Shown: positions 34,391 to 46,576, counted from the stretch's first letter. The stretch: DNA of 64,000 nt from Aulostomus chinensis (GCA_037954235.1 JBBMOA010000020.1:7980501-8044500), one strand, 5' to 3'. Translations and numbers: made by a program. Notes: generated by a model from the sequence alone, not told the origin.

Positions 34391-35298
34391 CAAATTTCAT
34401 CAATAATGCTTCGCAACTGCTGGAAAGAGCAATGACTAAAGCATGCAGCTAACTGTCCCTCTTTACCTCTATGGGCATTCCAGTATTCCACTGGGTCACC
34501 TACAGAGACAAACACTGCAGGTTATTTACTGAATATCTTAAATTTAAGAAACATCAAAAGCTGCATGGGAATAACTGCTTCAGCTGAATGTTAACATAAT
34601 GAAAAAGCAGAGCTTCATGATCTATTTTGAGGTAGTGCACTGTGGGATCTTCTTGATAAGCATATTCTGATTAGAATATGACATCTCAAAAGCATTCCCT
34701 TGACCATTTTTTCCCCTTCCGCTCTTGTGTGACCTCATTTCAAGAAAAGAGGGTTTCTTGTCAGCCTGAATAAGATCCTTGTAATACAGATTCATAGGGT
34801 TAAGAGAAGACGTTGTGAAAGTAACTGAAATTTTAATGGTAGAATCCATTTCTACCATGAAAATTTTTATGGAAGAACCTAATTTCACCATGAAAATCTG
34901 CTCTGTGATGGCATTTCTAAAGAAACAAATACAAAAAAAAAAAACAATGGGAACAACAAGGCTGTTTTGTAGCAATTGTTTGGTTGTTCTTTTGAAATTT
35001 AAACACTGGTGGCATCAGCTGTCATTTTTCTATATTGATTGATATGATATGATATGAATTTGCTCCACACAAAAATAGAAATGCAACACTTGTTTCATTT
35101 CTTTTTTCCTGACTTTGACGCTTCATACATGCACTTCTTGAAAATGCATTCAAGCATTTCTTTCTTACAAATTTTTCTCATAAATCTGTTGAACTCCATA
35201 TTTAGCAAACACTTCAGTTCAAAAATTAAGTGTTGCTTTTATATTTTTTTTTCAATTGTGATTCACCAATCTAGAACTTGTGCTACGATTTATTTTTT
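34391..35298. other. Anonymous AT-rich DNA, no gene seen
   Basis: No domain, splice pattern or element end was recognised. A short tandem of gatat units lies at about 35038-35056. Confidence 0.5.
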
Positions 35299-36250
35299 TA
35301 GGGCCTGAGCCAGAAGGTACTTAGTACTTCTGGCAAAGACCCTATTATGTTTGCTCGGCAGAGCAACACATTAGCAGCACTAAAAACACTAAAAAGACAC
35401 ACTAAACAGTGTCCCAGCCCCCCCCCAACACCCATGAGGCAACTGGGTCAGACGGCCCGGAGCCAGTTTTCACATACACACCCATTCAAAACCTGGTATT
35501 ATACTGTTCTGCTGTCAATGAGTGCGCGCTATATGTGCATAATGCGCATAATCTAATTTGACCCCCTGAACATGCATGAAATTCGCTGAAATTCGCCACA
35601 ATCGTTCGGTCTGCCTAAACATTCACTAATCAAAAACAAAAACACAACAAAAGTCTAAAGCGCCACCTAGGGAGCCACACAAAAAAAAGATAATTTTTTT
35701 AAATTTCCAGTGCTATAACTCCTCACACAAAAGTCTCACAAACATGGCACCAACACCGTTGGACTCGTCTCATCAAGACGAACAATTCATATACTCTGAC
35801 CCCTCACCTATCTACAACAGAATGTCCACAAATTGGACAAAACTGTCAAAATCAGGACTTTTTTTACTCTCCGAACAAAATCTATCTCCTCCTAAACCGT
35901 AAATGCCAGGGCTTCCAAACTTTCACACATTACTCTCCCAGCTGTGCTCTTCAAAAATCTTTAAAGGTTAATATACTACGCGCTCGGTTTGGATTTTATG
36001 AGCCCTCAAAGTGGGGGACACACGTTTCACGCTTACAATGGAAGTCTATGGGGAGAGCGTGTCCTCTCAGGGTACATACTGTCAAACTAATGCTTGTCAC
36101 GTCTACACCATACATCCCACAGCTTTCAAAAACACACCACTGTAATCCTGATAAAAATCCCTACAAAAATATGGTATTATGTGTGACTTTTGACCAACGT
36201 ATGCCAAGTTATTCAGCTTTTACACACTACAATTCTGTTAATCCTCCTTG
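35299..36250 (-). repeat. Hairpin-ended repeat family, diverged copy
   Basis: It begins with the hairpin gagccagaaggtacttagtacttctggc and then follows, with scattered differences, the sequence of the right arm at 38612-39664: accccctgaacatgcatgaaa, aacaccgttggactcgtctcatcaagac, gaacaaaatctatctcctcc, atatactacgcgctcggtttgg, tggaagtctatggggagagcg, cctacaaaaatatggtatt. It stops at aatcctccttgg, before the part that carries the AAAGCTGCAAGCAGCG end. Strand is given relative to that AAAGCTGC start. Non-coding: the short open frame 36048-36254 recurs only because the DNA does. Confidence 0.75.
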
Positions 36251-36740
36251 GTAGATAGATTTATTATTTCAAATTAGAATAATACTGACAAAGTCTGACA
36301 GCCTGCTTAATGTACAAATATGATATATTTAAATCAGAATCACTTCATGATGTCAGTGTTTTCCTGGTAAAATACTTAACCTATTAAAATTTCTACATTT
36401 GAATAAACAGGCTAATGAGGTGATATTCACCAAAAAAAAATGTACTATACTGTTTCATACATATGATAATAATTTGATAACATTTCAAGTTAGGTTCATC
36501 AATAAAAACCATTAGCAAACAGATTGGCTTGGGTTAAATTTGAGAAACTTGCTTTCCACAATGGAACTCAATGGCCCTTTGAAAAGTCTGGTGATTGTTT
36601 GGATTGTTGGTATTGTTTGTAATTTTAGCTGAAAAATGTCCACACCCAGGGTTTGTAGTTAAGTACAAGGCAATTAATGTACTTTGCAAACTGCGTTGTG
36701 TATATTGCACTCTCACTATACATTTTAGTATTTGAATTTT

Positions 36741-36818
36741 TAGGGCCTGAGCCAGAAGGTACTTCTGGCGAAGACCCTATTATGTTTGCTCGGCAGAGCA
36801 ACACATTAGCAGCACTAC
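36741..36818 (-). repeat. Hairpin-ended repeat family, terminal fragment
   Basis: The 78 bases starting tagggcctgagccagaagg and ending acattagcagcact are identical or nearly so to the first 80 bases of the copy at 35299. The rest of the element is absent. Confidence 0.7.
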
Positions 36819-37080
36819 TTTTCCTTCTTTTTCCTTGAAAGTTAAATTAATGACTCATCTGAAAAATAAAAAGAATAGAAACATTTTAAAACAGCATTTG
36901 ATTTCCAGTTGGCTGTATTGATTACTTTTGAGAATGAACGATGGACTATTACAACATTTGATCTTGTAGAAAGCCTTTACAGAAAGCCAATTATGACTGC
37001 TACAAACATCGACATTGGAGGGTTGGTTTGTTAGAAACAAGCATCACTGTGATTTCTGAATGATAAACAGATGGAAAGTA
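36819..37080. other. Anonymous DNA between repeat fragments
   Basis: No feature was recognised in this AT-rich gap. Confidence 0.5.
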
Positions 37081-37145
37081 TCACAGACGGACAGACAGAC
37101 TACTTTATTAATCCCTTTTGGACGTTCCGCCAGGGAAATTGCACT
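37081..37145 (-). repeat. LINE 3' end, antisense fragment
   Basis: The phrase gactactttattaatccctttt followed by ccagggaaattgc is the antisense of the fish LINE 3' end AATTTCCC...GGGATTAATAAAGT, comparable to 5840-5875. Only the terminal 60 bases are recognisable. Confidence 0.5.
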
Positions 37146-37233
37146 CTCCTCAACATTCATTCGCAGCACTGTTACCATAGAATAGACATAAATGACACCT
37201 TATCGAAAAATAGCAAAGAAGAGAAAACAAAGA

Positions 37234-37235
<2 letters not shown>

Positions 37236-37288
<53 letters not shown>

Positions 37289-37322
37289 CATATATACATA
37301 TATATATATACACACATACATG
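37236..37322. repeat. (TA)n / (TATACA)n microsatellite
   Basis: A long alternating TA run with TG and CA interruptions. It generates spurious Tyr/Ile repeat open frames on both strands. Confidence 0.9.
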
Positions 37323-37514
37323 TGCGTGTGCCTGTGTGTACCTGGATGATTATGTATATGTGCATAGTAACAGGAATAATAAAAATATTAATTGTTCTTA
37401 ATTGGTTATTATAACAATAATAATCATAACAATAATAATGATGATAATATAATATGATATAATAAAAATATAACAATAGTTATAATAACAACAACAACAA
37501 CAATAATAAAAACA

Positions 37515-37570
37515 TAATAGGGTCTTCGCCAGAAGTACCTTCTGGCTCAGGCCCTAATAATAATAATAAT
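37515..37570 (+). repeat. Hairpin end of a repeat copy plus (TAA)n
   Basis: The segment tagggtcttcgccagaag, taccttctggctcaggccct and a following (TAA)n is the hairpin terminus of the family, in the same orientation as the left arm that starts right after it at 37571. It suggests one copy inserted into, or next to, the (TAA)n at the end of another. Confidence 0.7.
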
Positions 37571-38561
37571 AATTAAAGCTGCAAGCAGCGTTGTTAGGGC
37601 CTGAGCCCCCGCGCGGCCTACGGCCGCGTCCTTGACACCGGCCCCAATCCAACGGTGTAATCGGCAAATCCCTAGGCCTTGTAGTTGAGGAGATATGAGC
37701 CTCAGTGCGCTGCACAGTGTGAGTGCAGAGCTGAGAGCAGAGCTGAGAGCAGAGCTGCCAGCTGGCCCTTTAAGAACCCCTCCCCCGCTGCACTGTGTCT
37801 GATCTGTGCTGGAGTGGAGAGAGTGGAGGATTAAGAGAAATATAGTGTGTAAAAGCTGAATAAGTCGTCATACGTTGGTCAAAAGTCACACAAAATACCG
37901 TATTTTTGTAGGGATTTTTGTCAGGAATACAGTGTTGTGTTTTTAAAAGCTGTGGAATGTATGGTGTAGATGTGAGAAGCATTTGTTTGAGAGTATGTAC
38001 CCTGAGAGGACACGCTCTCCCCATAGACTTCCATTGTAAGGCGAAAAGTGTCTCCCCCACTTTGACGGCTCATAAAATCCAAACCGAGCGCGTAGTATAT
38101 TAGCCTTTAAAGATTTTTGAAGAGCACAGTTGGGAGAGTAATGTGTGAAAGTTTGGAAGCCCTGGCATTTACGGTTCAGGAGGAGATAGATTTTGTTCGG
38201 GGCGCAAAATTGTCCAAAATTAGACATTCGTGTCCAAATTGTGGACATCCTGTTACAGTTAGGTCAGGGGTGTGAGTGTATGATTTATCCGTCTTGATGA
38301 GACGAGTTCAATGGTGTTTGTCCCATGTCTGTAGGACATTCCTACAGTCTGTGGCGTGGATTTTTGTGTATGTAGGTGGCGCTATTGAGTAGAGCGCCTC
38401 TTTTTTTTTTAATTATCGAATTTTTCGCCGCACCTGATGTGCTTACCAAATTTGGTGAGTTTTCATGCATGTTTAGGGGGTCAAATTTACTTTTGAAGTG
38501 GCGAGTGTGACTTCGAAACATAATAGGGTCTTCGCCAGGGACTGGCTCAGGCCCTAATAAT
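37571..38561 (+). repeat. Large palindrome, left arm (~1 kb)
   Basis: Starts AATTAAAGCTGCAAGCAGCG, continues cctgagcccccgcgcggcc, and ends with the hairpin gggtcttcgccagggactgg and ctcaggccctaataa. The arm is the near-exact reverse complement of 38612-39664; for example the 61-codon open frame at 37918-38103 (+) is identical in translation to that at 39069-39254 (-). No transposase, RT, tRNA promoter or LTR is recognised. Differences from the right arm include about 60 bases in the gctctcagctctg-rich part near 37730. Confidence 0.88.
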
Positions 38562-38611
38562 AATATGCAGTCTCTTATGTTGCACGAGTGTCCGGTTGTT
38601 ATCGGGGCAGG
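38562..38611. other. Spacer at the centre of the palindrome
   Basis: About 50 bases of unrelated sequence (atgcagtctcttatgttgc, acgagtgtccggttgttatc) separate the two arms. There is no inverted symmetry within it. Confidence 0.8.
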
Positions 38612-39664
38612 TTATTAGGGCCTGAGCCAGTCCCTGGCGAAGACCCTATTATGTTTCGAAGTCACACTCGCCACTTCAAAAGTAAATTTGACCCCCTAAA
38701 CATGCATGAAAACTCACCAAATTTGGTAAGCACATCGGGTGCGGCAAAAAATTCGATAATTAAAAAAAAAAGAGGCGCTCTACTCAATAGCGCCACCTAC
38801 ATACACAAAAAACCACGCCACAGACTGTAGGAATGTCCTACAGACATGGGACAAACACCATTGAACTCGTCTCATCAAGACGGATAAATCATACACTCAC
38901 ACCCCTGACCTAACTGTAACAGGATGTCCACAATTTGGACACGAATGTCTAATTTTGGACAATTTTGCGCCCCGAACAAAATCTATCTCCTCCTAAACCG
39001 TAAATGCCAGGGCTTCCAAACTTTCACACATTACTCTCCCAACTGTGCTGATTAAAAGTTGTTCAAGGTTAATATACTACGCGCTCGGTTTGGATTTTAT
39101 GAGCCGTCAAAGTGGGGGAGACACTTTTCGCCTTACAATGGAAGTCTATGGGGAGAGCGTGTCCTCTCAGGGTACATACTCTCAAACAAATGCTTCTCAC
39201 ATCTACACCATACATTCCACAGCTTTTAAAAACACAACACTGTATTCCTGACAAAAATCCCTACAAAAATATGGTATTTTGTGTGACTTTTGACCAACGT
39301 ATGCCGACTTATTCAGCTTTTACACACTATATTTCTCTGAATCCTCCACTCTCTCCACTCTAGCACAGATCAGACACAGTGCAGCGGGGGAGGGGTTCTT
39401 AATGGGCCAGCTGGCAGCTCTGCTCTCAGCTCTGCTCTCAGCTCTGACAGAGATGGCAGAGAGCGAGCAGAGAAGGGAGGGGCTCTTAAAGGGCCGGCTC
39501 TCAGCTCTGCAGTCACACTGTGCAGCGCACTGAGGCTCGTATCTCCTAAACTACAAGGCCTAGGGATTTGCCGATTACACCGTTGGATTGGGGCCGGTGT
39601 CAAGGACGCGGCCATAGGCCGCGCGGGGGCTCAGGCCCTAACAACGCTGCTTGCAGCTTTAATT
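38612..39664 (-). repeat. Large palindrome, right arm (~1 kb)
   Basis: Reverse complement of 37571-38561, beginning with the hairpin (ttagggcctgagccagtcc, ctggcgaagaccct) and ending cgctgcttgcagctttaatt. Relative to the left arm it has extra sequence near 39440-39520 (gacagagatggcagagagcg). The outer AATT is the same on both sides but is its own complement, so it can be read either as part of the arm or as a 4-bp target duplication. Confidence 0.88.
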
Positions 39665-39893
39665 GGTGCTCAGCCCTCTCCTATAGTCCTTCTGTTGGCC
39701 CTCCCCCCCCTCCAGTGAGGAGTTTAACAGTTTGATGGCTCGGGGGATGAAGAAGTTCTTCAGTCTGTTGGTCCTGCGCTTGGGGAGGAGCAGCCTCTGG
39801 CTGAACAGGCTGGTGGTGACAGTGTGCAGAGGGTGGCTGACATTGTCCAGGATGTCCCCCCCCAGCACACCACAGCTGGCTCACTGGCTGCAT
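39665..39893 (-). pseudogene. LINE C-terminal fragment, antisense
   Basis: On the minus strand the frame gives ILDNVSHPLHTVTTSLFSQR, then LLLPKRRTNRLKNFFIPRAI, then KLLNSS. Such 'HPLH....SLFS.R...P..RT.R..NSF.P.AI.LLN' segments form the last ~60 residues of several fish non-LTR retrotransposon proteins. It starts exactly where the palindrome ends. No RT is present and the clade is undecided. Confidence 0.55.
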
Positions 39894-40460
39894 TCATTCT
39901 ATTAGTAAATTGTTAATGTCTCTTGACTTGACCATAGCCTGATGTCTCTCTCTCCCTCTCTCTGTCTTATCTCTCTGTACAAACACTAGAAATCATCCAA
40001 AACAAGACAGTAATTTCTTTAAAATTAAAAAGTCAATGATAAATATTAGTGGATGTGTCAATCTAAACGATCCATAGCAAAAAATAAATGCGTTTCATCT
40101 CTGCATGTTTTTAACACCTTACTCAAGTGTGCCATTTGTATCAAATACAAACCATAAATTCTCTGATTAAAACACTGCAAATGGAAGTAATATGGTGTTT
40201 ATTTGCATACAGAGCAGGGAAAGGAGACCCATTGACAAGAAACCCATGTTAGGACACATGAAATAGAATATAAATTCTGTCTGACAGCAACTGTGATTTG
40301 TTTGTGTTCACTGTGAAGTCATATGTGTTGCTGCTCTTGTCTGCCATTACAAATAATTTGAATGTGTGCTATGTCAGGTTTGCTTTCACACTGTCATTGT
40401 GCCTTGCTAGTATGTACTTTTGTCCCCACCATCATCAATGGCATGGATCTCAATGTAATA
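39894..40460. other. Anonymous DNA, no gene seen
   Basis: No recognised feature. A short ctctctccctctctct tract lies near 39947-39965. Confidence 0.5.
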
Positions 40461-41291
40461 CCGCTTTCATACTGAAAAACCCGTGTCAACTTGGGTTTTC
40501 GTACGTTGAGCACGTTTGCTCGACATTAGGGCGCATTCAAGCTTCCAGCAGATGGTCTGAGCTCCCGCTGTGACGGCTGCGTGCCTGTGTTTTTCTCTCT
40601 CGTACGTCATCGCGTTATCATTACACATAAAAGTGTGCCATGTCTCAAAATGCCGGTAATGTTCCCATAAATCGCCATTCCCATAAATCACCGTGTCCTG
40701 TACGGTGCCAGAAATCTGTCGCCGAATCTCCAATTCACCGTGGATCGCAAGCAGCTCACGGCCTTCACGATCTTGACAGTGCGCTGCCATGATTGATAAA
40801 AAAGATGTGCAACATCGCTATACAAGTTGTTTATAAACTCGGTCGTGCTTGCCCAGTTCATGTTAGGGTTCCCTGATGGGTGGGAGTTTGCAAGCATAGA
40901 TTAATTCAAGTAAGATCATACATGTGTAAATTGTTTGAAAAAAAAGGAGTGAAATGGAGTCTCTGGGACATCAACAGAAAGACTGATCTTATGGAAGAGG
41001 CCAAAACTTTATTGAGAGATGAGTGAGCCCTTTTTTATTGATTCATTCATTTTTTTCTGCGGAGCTTCCAAAATGACAGCCTGGCAGGCAGCACAGTGAC
41101 AAAATCAGATTGCAACAGAAAAGTCGCGTGAATCCCGAGACAACGCGGGTTGCCTTTTTCACACTGCAGGCAAGCCGAGCCGTTAACACCCAGGTCGCTT
41201 GGCGTGTCGGTCGACACGGAGTCAGAGTCGACCCTTTTCAGGGTGCCCAAACACCCGCTTTCGCTTGTTGACATGTTTTAATGTGAAAACA
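40461..41291 (-). mobile_element. Harbinger-like element, inverted relative of copy A
   Basis: Read on the minus strand it follows copy A at 25532-26390 nearly end to end: the sequences around gtgacaaaatcagattgcaac, gactgatcttatggaagaggcc, gatcatacatgtgtaaattg, acgatcttgacagtgcgctgcc and cgtacgtcatcgcg are shared as reverse complements. The left terminus is CCGCTTTCATACTG; the right terminus is decayed (taatgtgaaaac). A Myb/trihelix-like fragment lies at 40467-40790 on the minus strand (DREGRELLAIHG, EIRRQISGTVQ). No transposase is present. Confidence 0.65.
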
Positions 41292-42515
41292 AGATTAGGC
41301 TTTGTTGTTGTTTTAGAAAAATGAGGAACAATGTCTGTTTCATGGGTACTTTCTACAGCAAACATAACAAAACGCTTCTTTTGCTCTTTCATCCTGAGTT
41401 AAAATTTCGAAAGTCATTTTTTTTTCACTCTTCACAAAATAAGACAGTATAGGATAGGGGCAAGTAAGTCGTCTATGTAGTAAGCAAGCAGTGCAGCACA
41501 AATGAGAAAATGACAATAGTTTAGGGACTGACAAGAGCTTAACTTTCAGTCAGCAATTTCTCAATCAGCCCTGGCAAAACCACAAAAGTAATCAAGCATT
41601 GCTGCTTTTATTTTGAAGTAAATATCACTACACTGGAAGTTTTTTTGTGTAACAGATCCAATATTCTGCCTGATAAGACAGGCAAATAAAAGATCCAGAA
41701 TGATTATCAAAGTAGCTTTTAATCAGTGTTCATTCATTTTCAAATAGCTTATGCCACATTTGATTGTAGGTCACATACCTGACCACGCACTTTTCTAAAT
41801 AAAGTTGTTAATGGGCCATGTGAAGCAGCGGTGTAATCCTTTTTGCACACTGGAACAGGATCTGCTTGTCTTACCCAGATGGTTATGTGTTAGTTCAGGC
41901 AGGTGGAGGGCATATGGGCAACATACCACTAAACCCAAAGGCGCTTCCGCCACCTACCAGGAAGCAAAGTAGGCTTGGCGTGCTGCAAGCTACATCCTGT
42001 TTGCCAGAGAAAACACACACACACGCGCACACACACACACACACACACAACACACACACACACTCAGGGAGGCAGAGGGAGATCACTCAGGAATATGAAC
42101 ACCCCACATACAAATCCCCTCATACAGCTTTCATTGGAGAATATTCATTGAATAACTTGCAGGCATGACAACATAATGCCAGGGATGTTTACTGAGTTAT
42201 AAAATCAATTACAAATGAGGAGACCACAGTTGTCAATTGCAACAGTTGAGAGTCTGTAATCAATAGGTATCTGGGAGGGGGAATGGATAAAGAAGAGGCC
42301 TGCTATGCATCGCCCTTTCTACTTCCAGCCTTGTATTCCTTTCTGCCTGGCACCTCTTCACTGTAAACAGCTATTCTAGTGACCGGAGACACACAATACT
42401 GGGCCCTACTTTTACAAGCAACAAACCTCTCCTACCTCAACTTCATAAATGTTATTAGGGTCCTTCTTATATATATTATTTTTAAAAGTACCAACTACTG
42501 GATAGTGACATTCAC
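41292..42515. other. Anonymous DNA with (CA)n
   Basis: No gene is recognised. A (CA)n microsatellite lies at 42011-42064. Confidence 0.5.
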
Positions 42516-42884
42516 ATCCATTCATTTACTACTGCTTATCCTGTTCGTGGGGGAGCTGGAGCCTAGCCCAGCACGCTTCGGGCAAGAGGCGGGGTACACC
42601 CTGGACAGGTTGCCAGTCCATCACAGGGCCAACACATTTACACAGACAACCACTGACACCTACATCCACGCCTATGGTCAATTTAGACAATCCAATTAGC
42701 CAAGTTCCCTCTTGCATGTCTTTGGACCGTGGGAGGAAGCTGGATTACCCACAGAGAACCCACGCAGGCACAGGGAGAACTTGCAAATTCCACACAGAAA
42801 GAACCCATGCTCAAACTGGGGCTCAAATCTGGAACCTTCTTGCTGTGAGGCGACAGTGCTAACCACTGCACCACTAGGCCGCCC
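42516..42884 (-). mobile_element. tRNA-derived SINE, near full length, antisense
   Basis: From the tail (catccattcatttactactgc, ttatcctgttcgtgg) through the body (ggcggggtacaccctggacagg, gtctttggaccgtgggagg) to a tRNA-like head whose sense strand has TGGTGCAGTGGTTAGCAC (A-box region) and GGTTCCAGATTTGAGCC (decayed B-box region). The head would be a Pol III promoter; the tail matches the RTE-like LINE 3' end. It is a good reference copy for the family. Confidence 0.85.
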
Positions 42885-44094
42885 AGCATGCACATCCATC
42901 TCTACCTAACCACTTTTGTATATATAGTTATTTCTGGTTCTGAGGAAGTTTGTGTTTTATCAGGTGGGATATCCTATCCTTGTTATGCCCATCACTTATT
43001 AAGACATTACACTTATAAAACGGATTTCAATCCAACCTTTTAGGGATTCTTATTCTAACTAAACAAATAAAGCCTGCATATGACAAATTTATGGTCATTA
43101 GATATCTGATATCAACCCTAAAATCATTTTTTATGGACAATTCTTAACAGTAGAACTATGGTGAAATATGGTGACCAGACATACCAGCTTTCCCACACAA
43201 TCTGTGTCGAAAAACTGGTACTATAGTGTAAAAACACAACAATAATGGCTTCCAAATTGAAAATTTTAATTGTCAGGGGTTTTATGGGATTGCAGTCTTA
43301 GTGCACACACGTGCGTCCGCTCCCCATTCCCTTGCTTGACTGACGCAGGAGAATGACCTAGCCAGAACACACTTTCAATCACACGATGCACCCAAAGGGG
43401 ACAAGTTTGCACCCCAGACTGAAGATTCACTACTTGGTTTAACATCAAGTGAGCGAGCAAAACACACTGGCACATCGCACATCATCATCTGGGCAGTTTT
43501 TCTCCATGTTCCAAGGTTCAATCACTTACTGTATGTATAGCCAAAACTCACTTTGACGCTGTCCAGATTAAGTGCTCATGCGTATCCATTCCATGATGAA
43601 GCCCATCTCTTCCAATCATGCCAGGACTACAAAAGCACATGGTGTGGAGTGATCACAAAGTTCAAATGAACCAGATTTTTTGAGACAAACATGAATGAGG
43701 AGTGGTCTTAATGTTTTGGTTGGTCAGTATATACTGCTAAGTGTAATGCCTGTCACGTTGGTATTTGCAGTCAGAAATGATGAGAGCGATGCAGCACTGT
43801 ATTACGCTTGCTTGTAGTTTGACAGGCTATTGATACAACATTGATTTGAGATGATAAACTTCAGAATTAATTCTTTACTATAAACGTGCTTGAGTAGGAA
43901 GCCCATTGTACTGAAAGAGGCTGTTAATTTTCATTCATGTTGAACTTGATTGCAACCATAGAACGAGAATTCATGTGTGTACATTATCCTGTTGAAATTT
44001 GAATGAACTGATGACTCAACAACTGGTCTTTATCCATGTCAGAGCACAGCTCCTCCCTGCTCTCTCTTCAGACTCTGTCTCTCGCTCTCTTTCA

Positions 44095-44134
<40 letters not shown>

Positions 44135-44540
44135 TAAATAGAGTTAAACAGGGGTAAACAAGCTGTCACTAATGTTGATGTTCAGGAGATGTTCATCTCC
44201 TCCCATGTTCAAGAGGAGTGCGGTGGAGACTGATTTGACTGATGAGTGACAGGACAATGAGCAGAGGTGACAGAAATGGGAGGAAAAAATTAGGAGAATG
44301 TCACTGAAGCGTGTGGTGTGCCAAAGTTTGTATCCTAGCCTCAGTCAAGACAGTTATCTGCTGGTACCTACAGAGCTCAGCATGGGGCTTAGCGTACGTC
44401 AGCCAAGAGCATGGTGACATATGTGCCATTATTTATAGACAGCAGATCCGCTGAGAGGACCAGGGGCTGCTTAGGGAGAGTATTATTTGAAAGCCCAAAG
44501 ACCAACGTGGCCACCAACAAGCACAAAGGACATTTAGCAG

Positions 44541-44597
<57 letters not shown>

Positions 44598-45238
44598 CTT
44601 TCTCAGAAGAGAAGTAATGATATCATCAGAACAGAATTAAACTGTACGTTATTGACTGTGCTGAGACCAGTATTAACCTGATCTCCAGCAATAAGCACTA
44701 AAATTAACATGGACAGAGGGTAGCAGAAAACCAGCTCCTCACTGTGACATTACAAATTCTGCAGAATATGAAAAATGAAATGACCCAGCTGCCTTATGAC
44801 ATATTTGATGCTTTGCACCAGTGCATTCCTGCTCAGATTCTATTTAGAACACCAGAGAGGTAAAGCAAGTCACAGCACTAACAAATTTAAGCTATGATTA
44901 CTGAGGGATTACCAGTTTCACTGTGGCAGGGAGCCTGGGAACTCAGTGATGGAGGTAGATTAATGTCCCCTCCCCCACCAATAAGGATGGTGCTGTGTTC
45001 TAGGCTGACCTGGATCCTGCAACTCAACTATTTCTAGCATGACAAAAAAATATGGGTTCCAAGGGTTAATAGTAAGTCAATTACTGTCGCACTGTAATCC
45101 GCATGAGCCAAAGGTCATCTTTTAGTAGACAGTGGGATTAGGGATGGAGGTTCCCTAGCATGGCATATAGCTTCACCTGCCTATACATCCCAATCCCATT
45201 GAAGCTATTACACTTCCACTCATATTTGTGGCCTGTTT
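42885..45238. other. Anonymous DNA with (CA)n and (TA)n
   Basis: Microsatellites lie at 44095-44131 ((CA)n) and 44542-44594 ((TA)n). No exon, RNA gene or element end is recognised. Confidence 0.5.
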
Positions 45239-45885
45239 TTTTTTTTGTTCTTGTTTTTTTTTTGGGGGGGGGGGGGTTAAAGGCAATGCATCTTTCAGCC
45301 CTCAACCCTTAGTACTCCATCTCAGTTACATCCAAAGTCAAGGTCATGAACTGTTAAGTGTCCACATACAGGCCACACACACCGATACAGTTCTCAGCCC
45401 TTAAGGCCACATAGCAAGACATTAATAGCTCATTCCAAATTTGTTCACCATTTGAAAATCACACTCCAAATATGATCAAATAAAGCTTATTCACCTGCAG
45501 TAGCCCCCCAACCCCACCCACACACACACATTTTTTCTGTTTTTGTTTTTTTTAGCTCGCTCCTGACCAACTGATATGGTCATTATTTCAAAACCCTCCC
45601 CATTTACTCTTTCATCCATTAGGACTTCACAGAGCTCCATTTCAACTATCTGACTGTACAGAGATAGAAACACTTCCTGCTACATAAGTATCAACATTTG
45701 TGCTATGAAACAACATTTACTTTGACTTAAGACTTAGCATTGTATGACATTTGTCAGCCAAAAATAAATTGTGCAACTGAGGGCTGCGGAGGAAGGAAGG
45801 GGGGTAATGTATGATTGTTGGAGGATCTATTTCCCTAGAATATATGGGGGGGGGGGGGGGTATAAACAGCGATATTCCTTCCGGT
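45239..45885. other. Anonymous DNA with poly-T/G and poly-G runs
   Basis: Homopolymer tracts lie at 45236-45277 (T then G) and 45846-45860 (G). The minus-strand open frame 45491-45673 shows no motif. Confidence 0.5.
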
Positions 45886-46507
45886 TTGATCAGACCTGCT
45901 TGAATCCCCGACTAGACCCGTGATAATGAAAGAGGGTTGATTCGGGGATAAAATCCCTCCAATTGTGGAAAGATCCCCTGCAGCAATAACTTAACTATAC
46001 ATGGAGAACGCATCAACATGGCAGACACTGTAGCCTGTATCCTAGTAACATTATAACATCCAAACCCGATTAACAGATGATCATTGAAGGAAATGCGGTG
46101 TGAATATGCGGTGTCTCGTTACCTTGTATCAGGCGTTATAACCTTCTCTCTGTCTCCGGAGGTGCAGCTCATATGCAGTTTCCACTTTATTCCGTTATGG
46201 TTTTTTTAACTTCCATTTCCTGGCCTGTTACGGGTAAATGCATCGCTTAGTCCGTTTTTGCTTTGCGCGTAAAAAAAACACCTCATTGCGCTCACCGCTC
46301 CGCCGCCCGTAGCTGGCTTTGAGCAAGCAAGCGAACCACTCCACTGCCTTCACACACGATACCCTCAAATATGCAAGCTTGAGTATACCGGAGGGCACGA
46401 TTAAAGTTCCACGGAGCTTAAACGTTTTAATGCTGATTGCGTGAACACCCACTCACACCGCTGTGATGGTATAGAGAAAGATAACATCATTTTAGAGCTC
46501 TGGAACG

Positions 46508-46576
<69 letters not shown>

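Noticed and set aside
37071..37476. Open frames on both strands rich in Tyr and Ile
   Set aside because: They are translations of the (TA)n microsatellite; the repeat, not selection, keeps them open.
37770..38060. Repeated protein-like frames in the palindrome arms (also 39112-39363 and 36048-36254)
   Set aside because: The frames recur only because the DNA is repeated; the antisense and sense frames are equally open, there is no codon bias, domain or start context, and the diverged copy breaks the frame.
42011..42064. Regularly spaced repeats considered as a CRISPR-like array
   Set aside because: It is a (CA)n microsatellite, and the genome is that of a vertebrate; no repeat-spacer pattern occurs anywhere in the window.
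46511..46572. Possible coding Ser/Leu repeat from the (TC)n tract
   Set aside because: Simple-repeat translation with no flanking domain.
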